DNA of 64,000 nucleotides from Nostoc sp. TCL26-01 (GTDB lineage: Bacteria > Cyanobacteriota > Cyanobacteriia > Cyanobacteriales > Nostocaceae). The DNA lies in assembly GCF_013393945.1 (NCBI RefSeq), contig NZ_CP040297.1, positions 5,745,296-5,809,295 of the forward strand. Reading direction: 5' to 3'. A model generated the notes under the pieces. It did no database searches and was not told where the DNA came from. It was given only the letters and a program-made list of their open reading frames with translations. A program made the translations under genes and the position numbers. Of the stretch, positions 8,426-16,899 are shown one piece after another (positions within the stretch are counted from its first letter, which is position 1; each line of letters starts with the position of its first letter).

Positions 8426-9727
8426 ATGCTTTATACATCAGCAGAAAATAATTTAATTTTAGTTGTAGATGATACTCTGACAAATCTAGAAATCATTTCC
8501 GAAGCCCTGGCTGAAGCAGGTTTTGTTGTAGTAACAGCAAACAATGGCGAGAAAGCACTCCAACAGGTGCAAATTAGATTACCAGATTTGATTTTATTAG
8601 ATGTGATGATGCCGATAATGGATGGTTTTACCACCTGCAAACAGTTGAAGAGTAATCCAGCAACTCAAGATATTCCTATAATTTTCATGACGGCGATTAC
8701 TGATACAAACAGTAAAGTTGATGCTTTAAGTTTAGGAGCAGTTGATTACATTACTAAGCCTTTTCACAAAGCAGAAGTATTAGCTCGTATTTCCACTCAT
8801 CTACAACTGAGAAATTTGACTAAAACTTTAGAAAAACGAGTCTTAGAACGGACTAATGAACTTAACCAAACTTTACAAGAATTACAAGAATCACAACTGC
8901 AATTAATCCAACAAGAAAAAATGTCTGTGCTAGGACAATTAGTCATGGGAGTAGCTCATGAAATTAATAACCCAGTCAGTTGTATCTATGGCAATTTAGG
9001 TCATACTTTGACATATTTTCAGAATATCACTAAATTACTAAAACTCTATCAGCAATATTATCCTCATCCATCGCCAGAAATTCAAAACGAAATTATCGAC
9101 ATGGATTTAGAGTATGTATGTGCTGATTTGCCTAACTTAATCTTTTCGATGCAGGAAGGAATTCAGCGTATTCGAGAGATTAGCCATAGTCTACGGATTT
9201 TTTCTAGAGCCGATACAGAAAATAAAGTCCTCTTTAATATTCATGAAGGCATAGATAGTACCATTCTAATTCTTAAACACCGCTTGAAAGGTTGTGAAAA
9301 CTATCCTGATATTGAAGTTTACAAAGATTATGGTGATTTAATCCCCATTAAATGCTTTCCTGGGCAACTCAACCAAGTATTTATGAACATCATATCTAAC
9401 GCTATTGATGCTTTAGAAGAAGCAAATTCTGCGTATAAGATAGATAAAATAGCTACCCAAAATAATCAAATTACTATTCGGACAATGTTAAGTGAAAATG
9501 GGTATTATGTCTTAATTAAAATTAAAGATAATGGTTTAGGGATGTCAGAGGAAGTTAAACAAAAAATTTTTGATAATTTATTTACAACTAAACCAGTGGG
9601 AAAAGGCACAGGGTTGGGATTATCAATTGCTCGGCAAATCATTGTCCAAAAACATGGGGGTACACTGGAAGTTAATTCAGCCGTGGGTGAAGGCTCGGAA
9701 TTTATCATCACTATTCCCATTGAGTAA
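8426..9727 (+). CDS. Response regulator-histidine kinase (REC-HisKA-HATPase), paralogue
   Basis: A 433-residue protein with a receiver (about 10-128; VVDD, Asp59 in LLDVMMPI, Lys111 in TKP), a coiled-coil segment (about 130-168), a dimerisation/phosphoacceptor helix with His178 in GVAHEINNP, and an HATPase domain ending with DNGLGM and GKGTGLGL. It is collinear with the kinase at 7035 but has a longer coiled coil and an insertion (PHPSPEIQNE) shared with the kinase at 11004. The gap of 185 bp before it may hold its own promoter. All phosphotransfer residues are present. Confidence 0.9.
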   Translation: MLYTSAENNLILVVDDTLTNLEIISEALAEAGFVVVTANNGEKALQQVQIRLPDLILLDVMMPIMDGFTTCKQLKSNPATQDIPIIFMTAITDTNSKVDALSLGAVDYITKPFHKAEVLARISTHLQLRNLTKTLEKRVLERTNELNQTLQELQESQLQLIQQEKMSVLGQLVMGVAHEINNPVSCIYGNLGHTLTYFQNITKLLKLYQQYYPHPSPEIQNEIIDMDLEYVCADLPNLIFSMQEGIQRIREISHSLRIFSRADTENKVLFNIHEGIDSTILILKHRLKGCENYPDIEVYKDYGDLIPIKCFPGQLNQVFMNIISNAIDALEEANSAYKIDKIATQNNQITIRTMLSENGYYVLIKIKDNGLGMSEEVKQKIFDNLFTTKPVGKGTGLGLSIARQIIVQKHGGTLEVNSAVGEGSEFIITIPIE

Positions 9728-9845
9728 CCCTCTATGGTCAACTCTTTGAAACTCTCTTAACAATCAATTGGTGTAATAAGTGAATTTCCTGTTTGATTTG
9801 GGGAAATATATTGTTGTAGAGGTTGAGTTTCATAGAGTTAAATTG

Positions 9846-10997
9846 ATGCTGAAAATAGTAGTAGCTCATAGCAACGACCCAGACTCCTTATTAGCTGTTC
9901 AAGAAGTGATTGGGCAATGTACAGATGCTCTTAAAGGTGACATTCCCCAAGCAGGAATTTTGTTTACAGCAATAGATTTTGATCACTGCCTCATACTACA
10001 ACAAATTAACCAAGCATTCCCCAAAATTGATTTGATTGGTGGAACTACTGATGGAGAAATATCTTCAGTTTTGGAATTTCAGCAAGACTCAATAACTTTA
10101 ATGTTATTCTGCTCAGATGAAGTAGAAATTCATGCAGGAGTCGGTCGTCAAGTTGCTGATGATCCTATTGCTGCAACCAAGCAAGCCGTAGAACAAGCAA
10201 AAGCCAAAAGTACTGCAACACCTCAATTATGCTTGACTCATCCAGAAAGTTTAACAATTAGTGGTGTGTCAATTTTAGACGGCTTAAAGCTGGCTTTGGG
10301 GGAAAAATTTCCCATATTTGGTGGATTAGCAGCAGATCAATCCAGATATCAAAATACTTACCAATTTTTCCAGACAGAAGTTCTCAGTGATGCTGTACCA
10401 ATTCTTTTATTTTGTGGAAAAATTCTCTTTTCTCATGGTATAGCTAGTGGTTGGCTCCCTATTGGTAAAACTAGCACAATTACAAAAGTAGATAAAAATA
10501 TAGTTTATGAAATCGATAATAAACCAGCTTTAGATTTCTATCGTTATTATTTAGATGAACTGCCACCTTCCATAGAATATCCTTTAGCTGTGTTTGCTCA
10601 CAATGAAACGAGTTTTTATCTGAGAGCGCCAATTTCTTTTAATCCAGAAATAGGTAGTGTGACGTTCTTTGCAGATATTCCTGAGCAAGCCACGATTCAA
10701 ATTTCTGAAGCTGGCAATCAAGATATTTTAGCTGCTTCTCAAGCTTCATTTATAACTGCTGTCAATAATTATCCAGGTATGGAACCAGCAGGGGTTTTGT
10801 TTTTTTCCTGTGCAGCGCGACGACAACTACTAGGAACAAAAACTCTCAAAGAGTATCAAAACACTAGAAATATTCTCAATACTGATTTACCTGCTTGTGG
10901 ATTTTATTCTAATGGGGAAATTTCCCCTATAGAATCATCTGGTGAAACACAATTCCATAATGAGACTTTTGTCACTTTGATTTTAGGAACTCGTTAA
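9846..10997 (+). CDS. FIST domain sensory protein
   Basis: A frame runs from GTG 9780, but ATG 9846 (codon 23) fits better because FIST proteins start directly with the first strand, here MLKIVVAHSNDPDS. The 383-residue protein has an N-terminal FIST region (about 1-200; IGGTTDGEIS motif) and a FIST_C region (about 210-375; SCAARRQLLG and CGFYSNGEISP). FIST domains bind small ligands, possibly amino acids, in signal transduction. The stop codon lies 6 nt before the kinase at 11004, so sensor and kinase form a two-gene unit: the FIST protein most likely controls that kinase. Confidence 0.88.
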   Translation: MLKIVVAHSNDPDSLLAVQEVIGQCTDALKGDIPQAGILFTAIDFDHCLILQQINQAFPKIDLIGGTTDGEISSVLEFQQDSITLMLFCSDEVEIHAGVGRQVADDPIAATKQAVEQAKAKSTATPQLCLTHPESLTISGVSILDGLKLALGEKFPIFGGLAADQSRYQNTYQFFQTEVLSDAVPILLFCGKILFSHGIASGWLPIGKTSTITKVDKNIVYEIDNKPALDFYRYYLDELPPSIEYPLAVFAHNETSFYLRAPISFNPEIGSVTFFADIPEQATIQISEAGNQDILAASQASFITAVNNYPGMEPAGVLFFSCAARRQLLGTKTLKEYQNTRNILNTDLPACGFYSNGEISPIESSGETQFHNETFVTLILGTR

Positions 10998-11003
10998 ATA
11001 TTC

Positions 11004-12095
11004 ATGGATAGTATGGATTGTCAGCAGGAAATTCAAAAACTAGAAAAATCTCATAGAGTCTTGCAAAAAAAGCTAGAACGCTCAGAATTAGACCTAGTTA
11101 AGTTAGAAGAAACTAATTCTAAGAAACAAGCTTTGCTGAAGAAAGTAATTGAGGAATTGCGAGAATCACAAGGACAGTTACAAGAAAAAAGCCAGGAACT
11201 AGAAAATACATTAATGAATCTGCGGACAATGCAAGATAAAATGTCAGCTTTAGGTGGTCTAGTGGCTGATGTCGCTCACGAAATCAATAACCCTGTAGGA
11301 TTCATTGTCGGTAATTTAACTCCGGCGTTGGAGTATATTCATGATTTACTGCATTTAATTGATTTGTATCAGCATTACTATCCCCACCCAGTTGCAGAAA
11401 TTAAAACAGAACTTTCAGAAAGGGATTTTGATTATGTCCGTGAGGATTTACCTAAGCTAATTGCCTCAATGAAGGAAGGGACTGACCGGATTAGCAATAT
11501 TAGCAATAGCTTGCGAACTTTTTCCCGGACTGATACAGAACATAAATTATCATTTAATATTCATGAAAGTATCAACAGTACTCTTTTTATTCTCAAACAT
11601 CGCTTAAAAAGTAATTCACTTCGTCCTGAAATCAAAATAGTGAAAAATTATGGAGAACTCCCGGCGATAAAATGTTTTCCTGGACAACTAAGTCAGGTAT
11701 TTATGAATATTTTTGCTAATGCAATTGACGCTTTAGAAGAGTCAGTTGTCATTAATCAGTCTTCAGTAATCAATGATCATCAAGAATTGCCTATTAATCA
11801 TCCTACAATTACGATTCAAACTACCCTAACTGCTTATAATAAGTCTGCTGTGATTCAAATTCGAGATAATGCTTTGGGAATGTCAGAAGAAGTCAAGTCA
11901 AGAATATTTGAACATTCCTATACGACGAAACCAGTGGGTAAAGGTACTGGTTTGGGTTTGGCGATCGCTCACCAAATTATTGTCCAAAAACACAAGGGAA
12001 GTCTAGAAGTCAATTCTACTTTAGGAGTAGGTTCTGAGTTTGTGATTACTCTGCCAATTGCCGGAGATTTTGAGGATGATGTGGCTATTCAATAA
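11004..12095 (+). CDS. Soluble histidine kinase paired with FIST sensor
   Basis: The 363-residue protein starts with a long Glu/Lys-rich coiled coil (about 5-80), then HisKA with His92 in DVAHEINNP, and an HATPase domain. There is no receiver and no membrane segment, so input must come by protein contact, presumably from the FIST protein encoded 6 nt upstream. The G1 box reads DNALGM where the paralogue at 8426 has DNGLGM, so one conserved Gly is Ala; the later GKGTGLGL is intact. The effect on ATP binding is uncertain. It is otherwise closest to the kinase domain encoded at 8426. Confidence 0.9.
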   Translation: MDSMDCQQEIQKLEKSHRVLQKKLERSELDLVKLEETNSKKQALLKKVIEELRESQGQLQEKSQELENTLMNLRTMQDKMSALGGLVADVAHEINNPVGFIVGNLTPALEYIHDLLHLIDLYQHYYPHPVAEIKTELSERDFDYVREDLPKLIASMKEGTDRISNISNSLRTFSRTDTEHKLSFNIHESINSTLFILKHRLKSNSLRPEIKIVKNYGELPAIKCFPGQLSQVFMNIFANAIDALEESVVINQSSVINDHQELPINHPTITIQTTLTAYNKSAVIQIRDNALGMSEEVKSRIFEHSYTTKPVGKGTGLGLAIAHQIIVQKHKGSLEVNSTLGVGSEFVITLPIAGDFEDDVAIQ

Positions 12096-12418
12096 GTGCG
12101 ACAGCATCTGACAAGCGATCGCAGGCTGCCGATGCTTTGACTTTGCACTCATTGTACACACCAAATTTTTAATTTGATGGGGTTCTTATACTCATTTATA
12201 CTCCTTTGGAGAAGCAAGCTACATCCCCCAGTCACATAGAATTCAATTCTGAATTCTGGCCCCTGACTCCTGAATTCTATTTGATAACCCTGATGTTTAT
12301 ACAGTAGATACCAACCTTTTGATTCCCAGTCCTGAAATTTCCCATTAATTTTCTGAATTTTGTGGCATAAATTTAGTGAATGCGGGCGATATGTACATAG
12401 CAGCATTGATCACTGGGG
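12096..12418. other. Intergenic region with dispersed-repeat-like sequence
   Basis: The gap holds one HIP1 site (near 12115) and a low-complexity block near 12240-12282 with repeated forms of GAATTCT and TGACTCCTGAATTCT. A related phrase occurs in the gap near 32710-32730. An 85-codon minus-strand frame here looks incidental. I see no clear terminator. Confidence 0.5.
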
Positions 12419-13396
12419 ATGAAAACTATGATTAACACCACTTACAAGCTAGACGATTTCGCCATTACGCTACCGATTTCTCAAATAGCACTGACAACAG
12501 CCCAACAGTTTGCCAGTCAACAGCCCAATTCAGCCAAAGCTGAACAAGTCCGGCTGAATACTCTAGCTGTAGCGGTAGTCAATGACTATTTACAGATGAT
12601 GGAAATTCCTACCAATCTGACAGCTAGCGATAGTTGGAATCCTGTAATGCAGCTTTGTGCAGATGTGGCTGATCTAGAAATTCCTTCAGTTGGTCTTTTA
12701 GAGTGCCGCCCTGTCAAGTCGCATGAACAGGTATGTTCTGTTCCTCCAGAAACTTGGGAGGAAAGAGTAGGTTATGTAATTGTACAAGTTGATGAAGACC
12801 TCAAGGAAGCTAAGTTGTTAGGTTTTACAAAAAAAGTCGCAACTGAAACATTAACTTTCAATCAACTACAACCGATAGAAGCATTAATTGATTGTCTGGG
12901 GCAATTGAGAACCTCCCCAATAGATACTCTGGTGAACTTAAGCCAGTGGTTAGTTGGTCAATTTGAGACTGGCTGGGAAACCCTAGAAACTTTGTGGAAT
13001 TCACCTATAGCTAGATCAGCATACGCTTTTCGTAGCCCAATGGCTACTTCCGAAGCAGTGGCTAATCAAGCAGAAGCATTTACCAGAAGGGCAAAACTGA
13101 TTGATTTGAGTATTAAAGTTGGTACTCAACCCGTGATGTTGATTGTGGAAATCGCTCCCGATGCCAACCAACAAACCAATGTCCGCTTGCAACTACATTC
13201 TACAGGTAATCAGATTTATTTACCCACAGGACTAGAACTGAAAGTATTAGACCACTCTGGTTCTGTCTTTTTAGAAGCTCAAGCCAGAAGTGCAGATAAT
13301 TACCTACAATTACAGTTTCGTGGGGAACTCCAAGAACAATTTAGTATTCAGGTAGCATTAGATGGTATGAGTATTACAGAGAACTTTGTCATCTAG
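12419..13396 (+). CDS. DUF1822 family protein
   Basis: The 325-residue protein has the N-terminal pattern of cyanobacterial DUF1822 proteins (LDDFAITLPIS, then AEQVRLNTLAVAVVNDYLQ) and a beta-rich C-terminal half. ATG 12419 is the first start; ATG 12428 (codon 4) has GGGG at a better spacing. No signal peptide or membrane helix is visible. It precedes a CHAT-CHASE2 gene and a DUF928 gene on the same strand; I recall this trio recurring in cyanobacteria. The biochemical role is unknown. From position, it may be a partner or substrate of the CHAT protease; that is inference. Confidence 0.85.
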   Translation: MKTMINTTYKLDDFAITLPISQIALTTAQQFASQQPNSAKAEQVRLNTLAVAVVNDYLQMMEIPTNLTASDSWNPVMQLCADVADLEIPSVGLLECRPVKSHEQVCSVPPETWEERVGYVIVQVDEDLKEAKLLGFTKKVATETLTFNQLQPIEALIDCLGQLRTSPIDTLVNLSQWLVGQFETGWETLETLWNSPIARSAYAFRSPMATSEAVANQAEAFTRRAKLIDLSIKVGTQPVMLIVEIAPDANQQTNVRLQLHSTGNQIYLPTGLELKVLDHSGSVFLEAQARSADNYLQLQFRGELQEQFSIQVALDGMSITENFVI

Positions 13397-13559
13397 AGTA
13401 TCTAAGGTTTTGAGGTTTGTGAGTAATTGCTAACGAGAACAAGTAATTGAATAATTATCTGTACAAAATTCAAGCCTTAGTTGCTTGAATTGTGCGTTAG
13501 TCGAGAAGTCTGGGAGACTCAGAACTTCTGGGATGTGGCATCGGAGCAAAGCGACGGTT

Positions 13560-15887
13560 ATGGCAAAGTTGGTGGTGCTGAAATTCGGAGATGGTAGTTT
13601 TGATCAGGGGTTTACAGTAACTCTGCAAATCGGCGAAGAACGCGATCGCCCAGAAACAGAAATTACTGGCAAACTGCCTCCCTGCCCAGAAATGCTGCTT
13701 TATTATACCCGTTGGCAATCTGCCTATCTCCAGCTTGGTAATCGTTATCGTTTAGATGCCGATCAAATTCAAGTCACCAATGTCTCAGTCACTCAAGATT
13801 GTTACGAACTAGCCATAATTGTCCGGGAACGGTTTAATAGTTGGTTGCAAACAGAAGAATTTCGCCCTCTCAGGGAAAAATGGCTGGAAAAATTACAGCC
13901 TACAGAGGAAATTCGTGTAATTCTTCAATCAGAAAATAACCAATTGCAAAGACTCCCTTGGCACATCTGGGACTTACTAGAACGTTACCCAAAGGCAGAA
14001 ATTGCCCTCTCATCACCCAGCTATGAACGTATTTACAAGCCCCGCACCACCCATTCATCAGTAAACATTTTGGCAATTGTGGGTAATAGTCAGGGAATTG
14101 ATACCCAGGCGGATCAAGCAATGCTGCAACAATGCCGTAACGCTGATGTCAGCTTTCTGGTAGAACCACAACGCAAAGAATTGACTGATTCTCTTTGGGG
14201 TAAACACTGGGATATATTGTTTTTCGCCGGACACAGTTCTAGTCAAGGAAATAATGGTGTTGGCAAAATCTATCTGAATAAAACCGATAGTCTCAGCATT
14301 AATGAGTTAAAGTATGCCCTCAAACAAGCCATAGAACGAGGTTTACAACTAGCAATTTTCAATTCCTGTGATGGATTGGGACTGGCGCGAGAACTGGCAG
14401 ATTTAAATATTCCCCAAATAATTGTCATGCGCGAACCTGTTCCCGATCAGGTAGCCCAAGAGTTTTTGAAATATTTTCTTCAAAGTTTTGCCAGTGGTGA
14501 ATCCTTATACCAAGCAGTCCGCCACGGACGAGAAAGGCTACAAGGATTAGAAGATAGATTTCCCTGTGCGACTTGGCTACCAGTGATTTGTCAAAATCCT
14601 GCCCAAATACCCCTAACTTGGGAAGAATTAACCGAACCGCTAACAGAACTTATTACCACTATCCAACCCATTACCAAAAAACGGGGATGGAAACGGGCAG
14701 CTTTCTCTAGTGTGGTAGTGACGGCTGTGGTTTGTGGGTTGAGGTTTTTGGGAGGGTTACAGACTTTTGAACTCCAAGCCTTTGATCAGATGATGCGATC
14801 GCGCCCCGATGAGGGCCCCGATTCTCGCCTGTTGATAGTGACAATTGACGATGAAGACTTAGCAGCCCAACGCCGGAATGGCGAAGTATTAAAAGGAACT
14901 TCTCTTTCAGATAAATCTCTCAACCAACTGTTGACAAAACTGGCACAATACCAACCTAAAGCTATTGGTTTAGACATTTATCGTGATTTTCCAGCAGAAC
15001 CATCAGATTTAAAAGCTAGATTACAACAAACTCAAAATTTAGTAGGCATATGTAAGGGCAGTGACACCAGTGCCAATGTTAAAGGCATTGAACCACCACC
15101 AGAAATCCCCAAAGCCCAGCTAGGATTCAGCGATTTTGTTCATGATAACGATGGTGTAGTGCGGCGACATCTCCTGTTTATGAAACAAGAGACAGCATCT
15201 TTATGTTCTGCCTCTTATGCCTTTAGTACCCAATTGGCTTTTCGCTATCTCTCGTCTTTGGGTATTAAAACAACATTTACTTCTGATGAATCTGTGAAAA
15301 ATTTACAGATGGGCAAAATCGTGTTTCATCGCCTATCACCCCGCGTTTCTGGTTATCAAGGTATTGATGCCAATGGTGGGCAAATTCTCCTCAACTATCG
15401 TGCATCGAGAAAAATTGCTGAACAAGTTTCACTCACTCAGTTATTATCTAGTCCCATAAATCCTGATGCCATTAAAGACAAGATTGTCTTGATTGGTGTG
15501 GTATCCAGAGGGGATTTTCCCGACTACTGGGGAACACCCTATGGCAGTTTATTAGACGAACAAATGCCTGGGGTGATGGTACAAGCCCACATGGTAAGTC
15601 AAATTATCAATGCTGTTTTAACCAATCGCCCACTGTTACGGGGTTGGTTACCTGTGTTTGATGTCTTATGGATTTGGGGTTGGGCTGGGGTAGGGAGTTT
15701 CCTGGCTTGGCAATGGCGTTTGTTACCCAAGTTGGCATTAATGGTTGGTGTAAGTTCTGGAGTTCTCTATTTTCTATGCCTGATGTTATTAGTCAGAGGC
15801 TTATGGGTTCCCTTTGTCCCATCAGCATTATCTCTAGTGACGACAGTTACTGTAGTCTCAATTCAAATTTCCAGACTAAAGAGGTGA
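13560..15887 (+). CDS. CHAT (caspase-like) protease fused to CHASE2 sensor
   Basis: The frame opens at TTG 13485, but ATG 13560 gives the usual family start (MAKLVVLKFGDG) and a 775-residue protein. In that numbering a CHAT domain occupies about 150-350 with the expected His225 (FFAGHSS) and Cys270 (IFNSCDG) catalytic dyad. A membrane helix follows at about 379-399, then an extracytoplasmic CHASE2 domain (about 400-690; LQAFDQMMRSRP at its start) and two or three C-terminal membrane helices. The layout puts a caspase-like protease in the cytoplasm under control of an external sensor. It sits between DUF1822 and DUF928 genes. Target and signal are unknown. Confidence 0.9.
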   Translation: MAKLVVLKFGDGSFDQGFTVTLQIGEERDRPETEITGKLPPCPEMLLYYTRWQSAYLQLGNRYRLDADQIQVTNVSVTQDCYELAIIVRERFNSWLQTEEFRPLREKWLEKLQPTEEIRVILQSENNQLQRLPWHIWDLLERYPKAEIALSSPSYERIYKPRTTHSSVNILAIVGNSQGIDTQADQAMLQQCRNADVSFLVEPQRKELTDSLWGKHWDILFFAGHSSSQGNNGVGKIYLNKTDSLSINELKYALKQAIERGLQLAIFNSCDGLGLARELADLNIPQIIVMREPVPDQVAQEFLKYFLQSFASGESLYQAVRHGRERLQGLEDRFPCATWLPVICQNPAQIPLTWEELTEPLTELITTIQPITKKRGWKRAAFSSVVVTAVVCGLRFLGGLQTFELQAFDQMMRSRPDEGPDSRLLIVTIDDEDLAAQRRNGEVLKGTSLSDKSLNQLLTKLAQYQPKAIGLDIYRDFPAEPSDLKARLQQTQNLVGICKGSDTSANVKGIEPPPEIPKAQLGFSDFVHDNDGVVRRHLLFMKQETASLCSASYAFSTQLAFRYLSSLGIKTTFTSDESVKNLQMGKIVFHRLSPRVSGYQGIDANGGQILLNYRASRKIAEQVSLTQLLSSPINPDAIKDKIVLIGVVSRGDFPDYWGTPYGSLLDEQMPGVMVQAHMVSQIINAVLTNRPLLRGWLPVFDVLWIWGWAGVGSFLAWQWRLLPKLALMVGVSSGVLYFLCLMLLVRGLWVPFVPSALSLVTTVTVVSIQISRLKR

Positions 15888-16017
15888 GTGATGAGTGCTG
15901 TTAGCGGTAGCGCGGCGTTTAGCCGGTGCTGAGTAGTTATTAATTATTCTTCTCTGCTGTCTTAACCTCTAATCCCTACTGTATTTATTTTTGTTTACTT
16001 AGTTTATTTTAAAATCC

Positions 16018-16818
16018 ATGAAATTATTACTTGCCTTAACTATCTGCTATACCTGTTTCTTCGCTAGTCAAACCTGGGTTTTAGCAAAATCAAATTCTGT
16101 AAATTCAGTTCAACCACATAACACTAATCGTCCTGGTACGGTTAATCCTACTCAAAAGGTAAGTAATGAACCGCCACCTACACCATCAGGAGAATCACCT
16201 CCAGGTGGTAGAGTTCGTGGTGGTGCTAAACGAGGTACTTGTCCATCAGTCAAAACTGAACTGACAGCTTTAGTCCCCTTTACCCAGAATACACCTACGG
16301 TAACAAATGTCTTTGGCATGACAACCCAGGCACATCCAACATTTTTGTTTTATGTCCCATATGCCAAAAACACCACTTATCCAGCAGAATTTGTCTTGCA
16401 AGACCAAGAGTCAAATTCTGTCTACGAAAAAGCGATCGCCCTCCCAGAACAACCAGGAATTATCAGTATTTCTCTGCCGACAACTATTCCACCTTTGGCA
16501 TTAAATAAACAATATCGTTGGTTTTTTAGTGTCTATTGTGACCAGCAAAAACAGTCACCCCCCATTTATGTTGAGGGTGTCATTAAACGAGTCAATCTGA
16601 ATCAAGCAACAATTCAGCAACTACAAACAGCATCACCACTACAGCAATCCGCCATCTACATGAAGAATGGCATTTGGTTTGAAGCCCTAAATATACTGGC
16701 ACAATTGCGGCGCAAAAATCCTCTAGATACAGCAGCCCAAGAACAATGGCAAAATTTACTCACCAGCATCAAGCTGGAAGATATTGCCGCCGAACAACTT
16801 CTAGATAAACCACAATAG
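16018..16818 (+). CDS. DUF928 family secreted protein
   Basis: The 266-residue protein has a signal peptide (about 1-23, ending WVLA-K) and the DUF928 hallmark of a Pro/Gly/Arg-rich stretch followed by GAKRGTCPS near residues 60-80. A beta-rich middle (about 85-190) and a helical C-terminus (about 195-260) follow. It would act in the periplasm or outer layers. It is the third gene of the DUF1822, CHAT-CHASE2, DUF928 set; because CHASE2 also faces outward, contact between the two is plausible but unproven. A hairpin follows it at 16838. Confidence 0.85.
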   Translation: MKLLLALTICYTCFFASQTWVLAKSNSVNSVQPHNTNRPGTVNPTQKVSNEPPPTPSGESPPGGRVRGGAKRGTCPSVKTELTALVPFTQNTPTVTNVFGMTTQAHPTFLFYVPYAKNTTYPAEFVLQDQESNSVYEKAIALPEQPGIISISLPTTIPPLALNKQYRWFFSVYCDQQKQSPPIYVEGVIKRVNLNQATIQQLQTASPLQQSAIYMKNGIWFEALNILAQLRRKNPLDTAAQEQWQNLLTSIKLEDIAAEQLLDKPQ

Positions 16819-16837
16819 TTACCGAAAATTCTTGTCA

Positions 16838-16858
16838 AGACGTAGCAATGCTACGTCT
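16838..16858. terminator. Hairpin between convergent DUF928 and tex genes
   Basis: AGACGTAGC (16838-16846) pairs perfectly with GCTACGTCT (16850-16858) around the loop AAT, followed by CTACTTTTT. It is placed to end transcription from the left. This palindrome also resembles a short dispersed repeat common in Nostoc-type genomes, so it may be a repeat serving as terminator. Confidence 0.55.
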
Positions 16859-16899
16859 CTACTTTTTCGGAGATATCTAATATGCAAATTTCCTCACCC

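Noticed and set aside
12149..12406. 85-codon frame on the minus strand in the gap before the DUF1822 gene
   Set aside because: It runs through a low-complexity block with repeated GAATTCT phrases typical of dispersed intergenic repeats, has no ribosome-binding site, and the translation shows no recognisable pattern.
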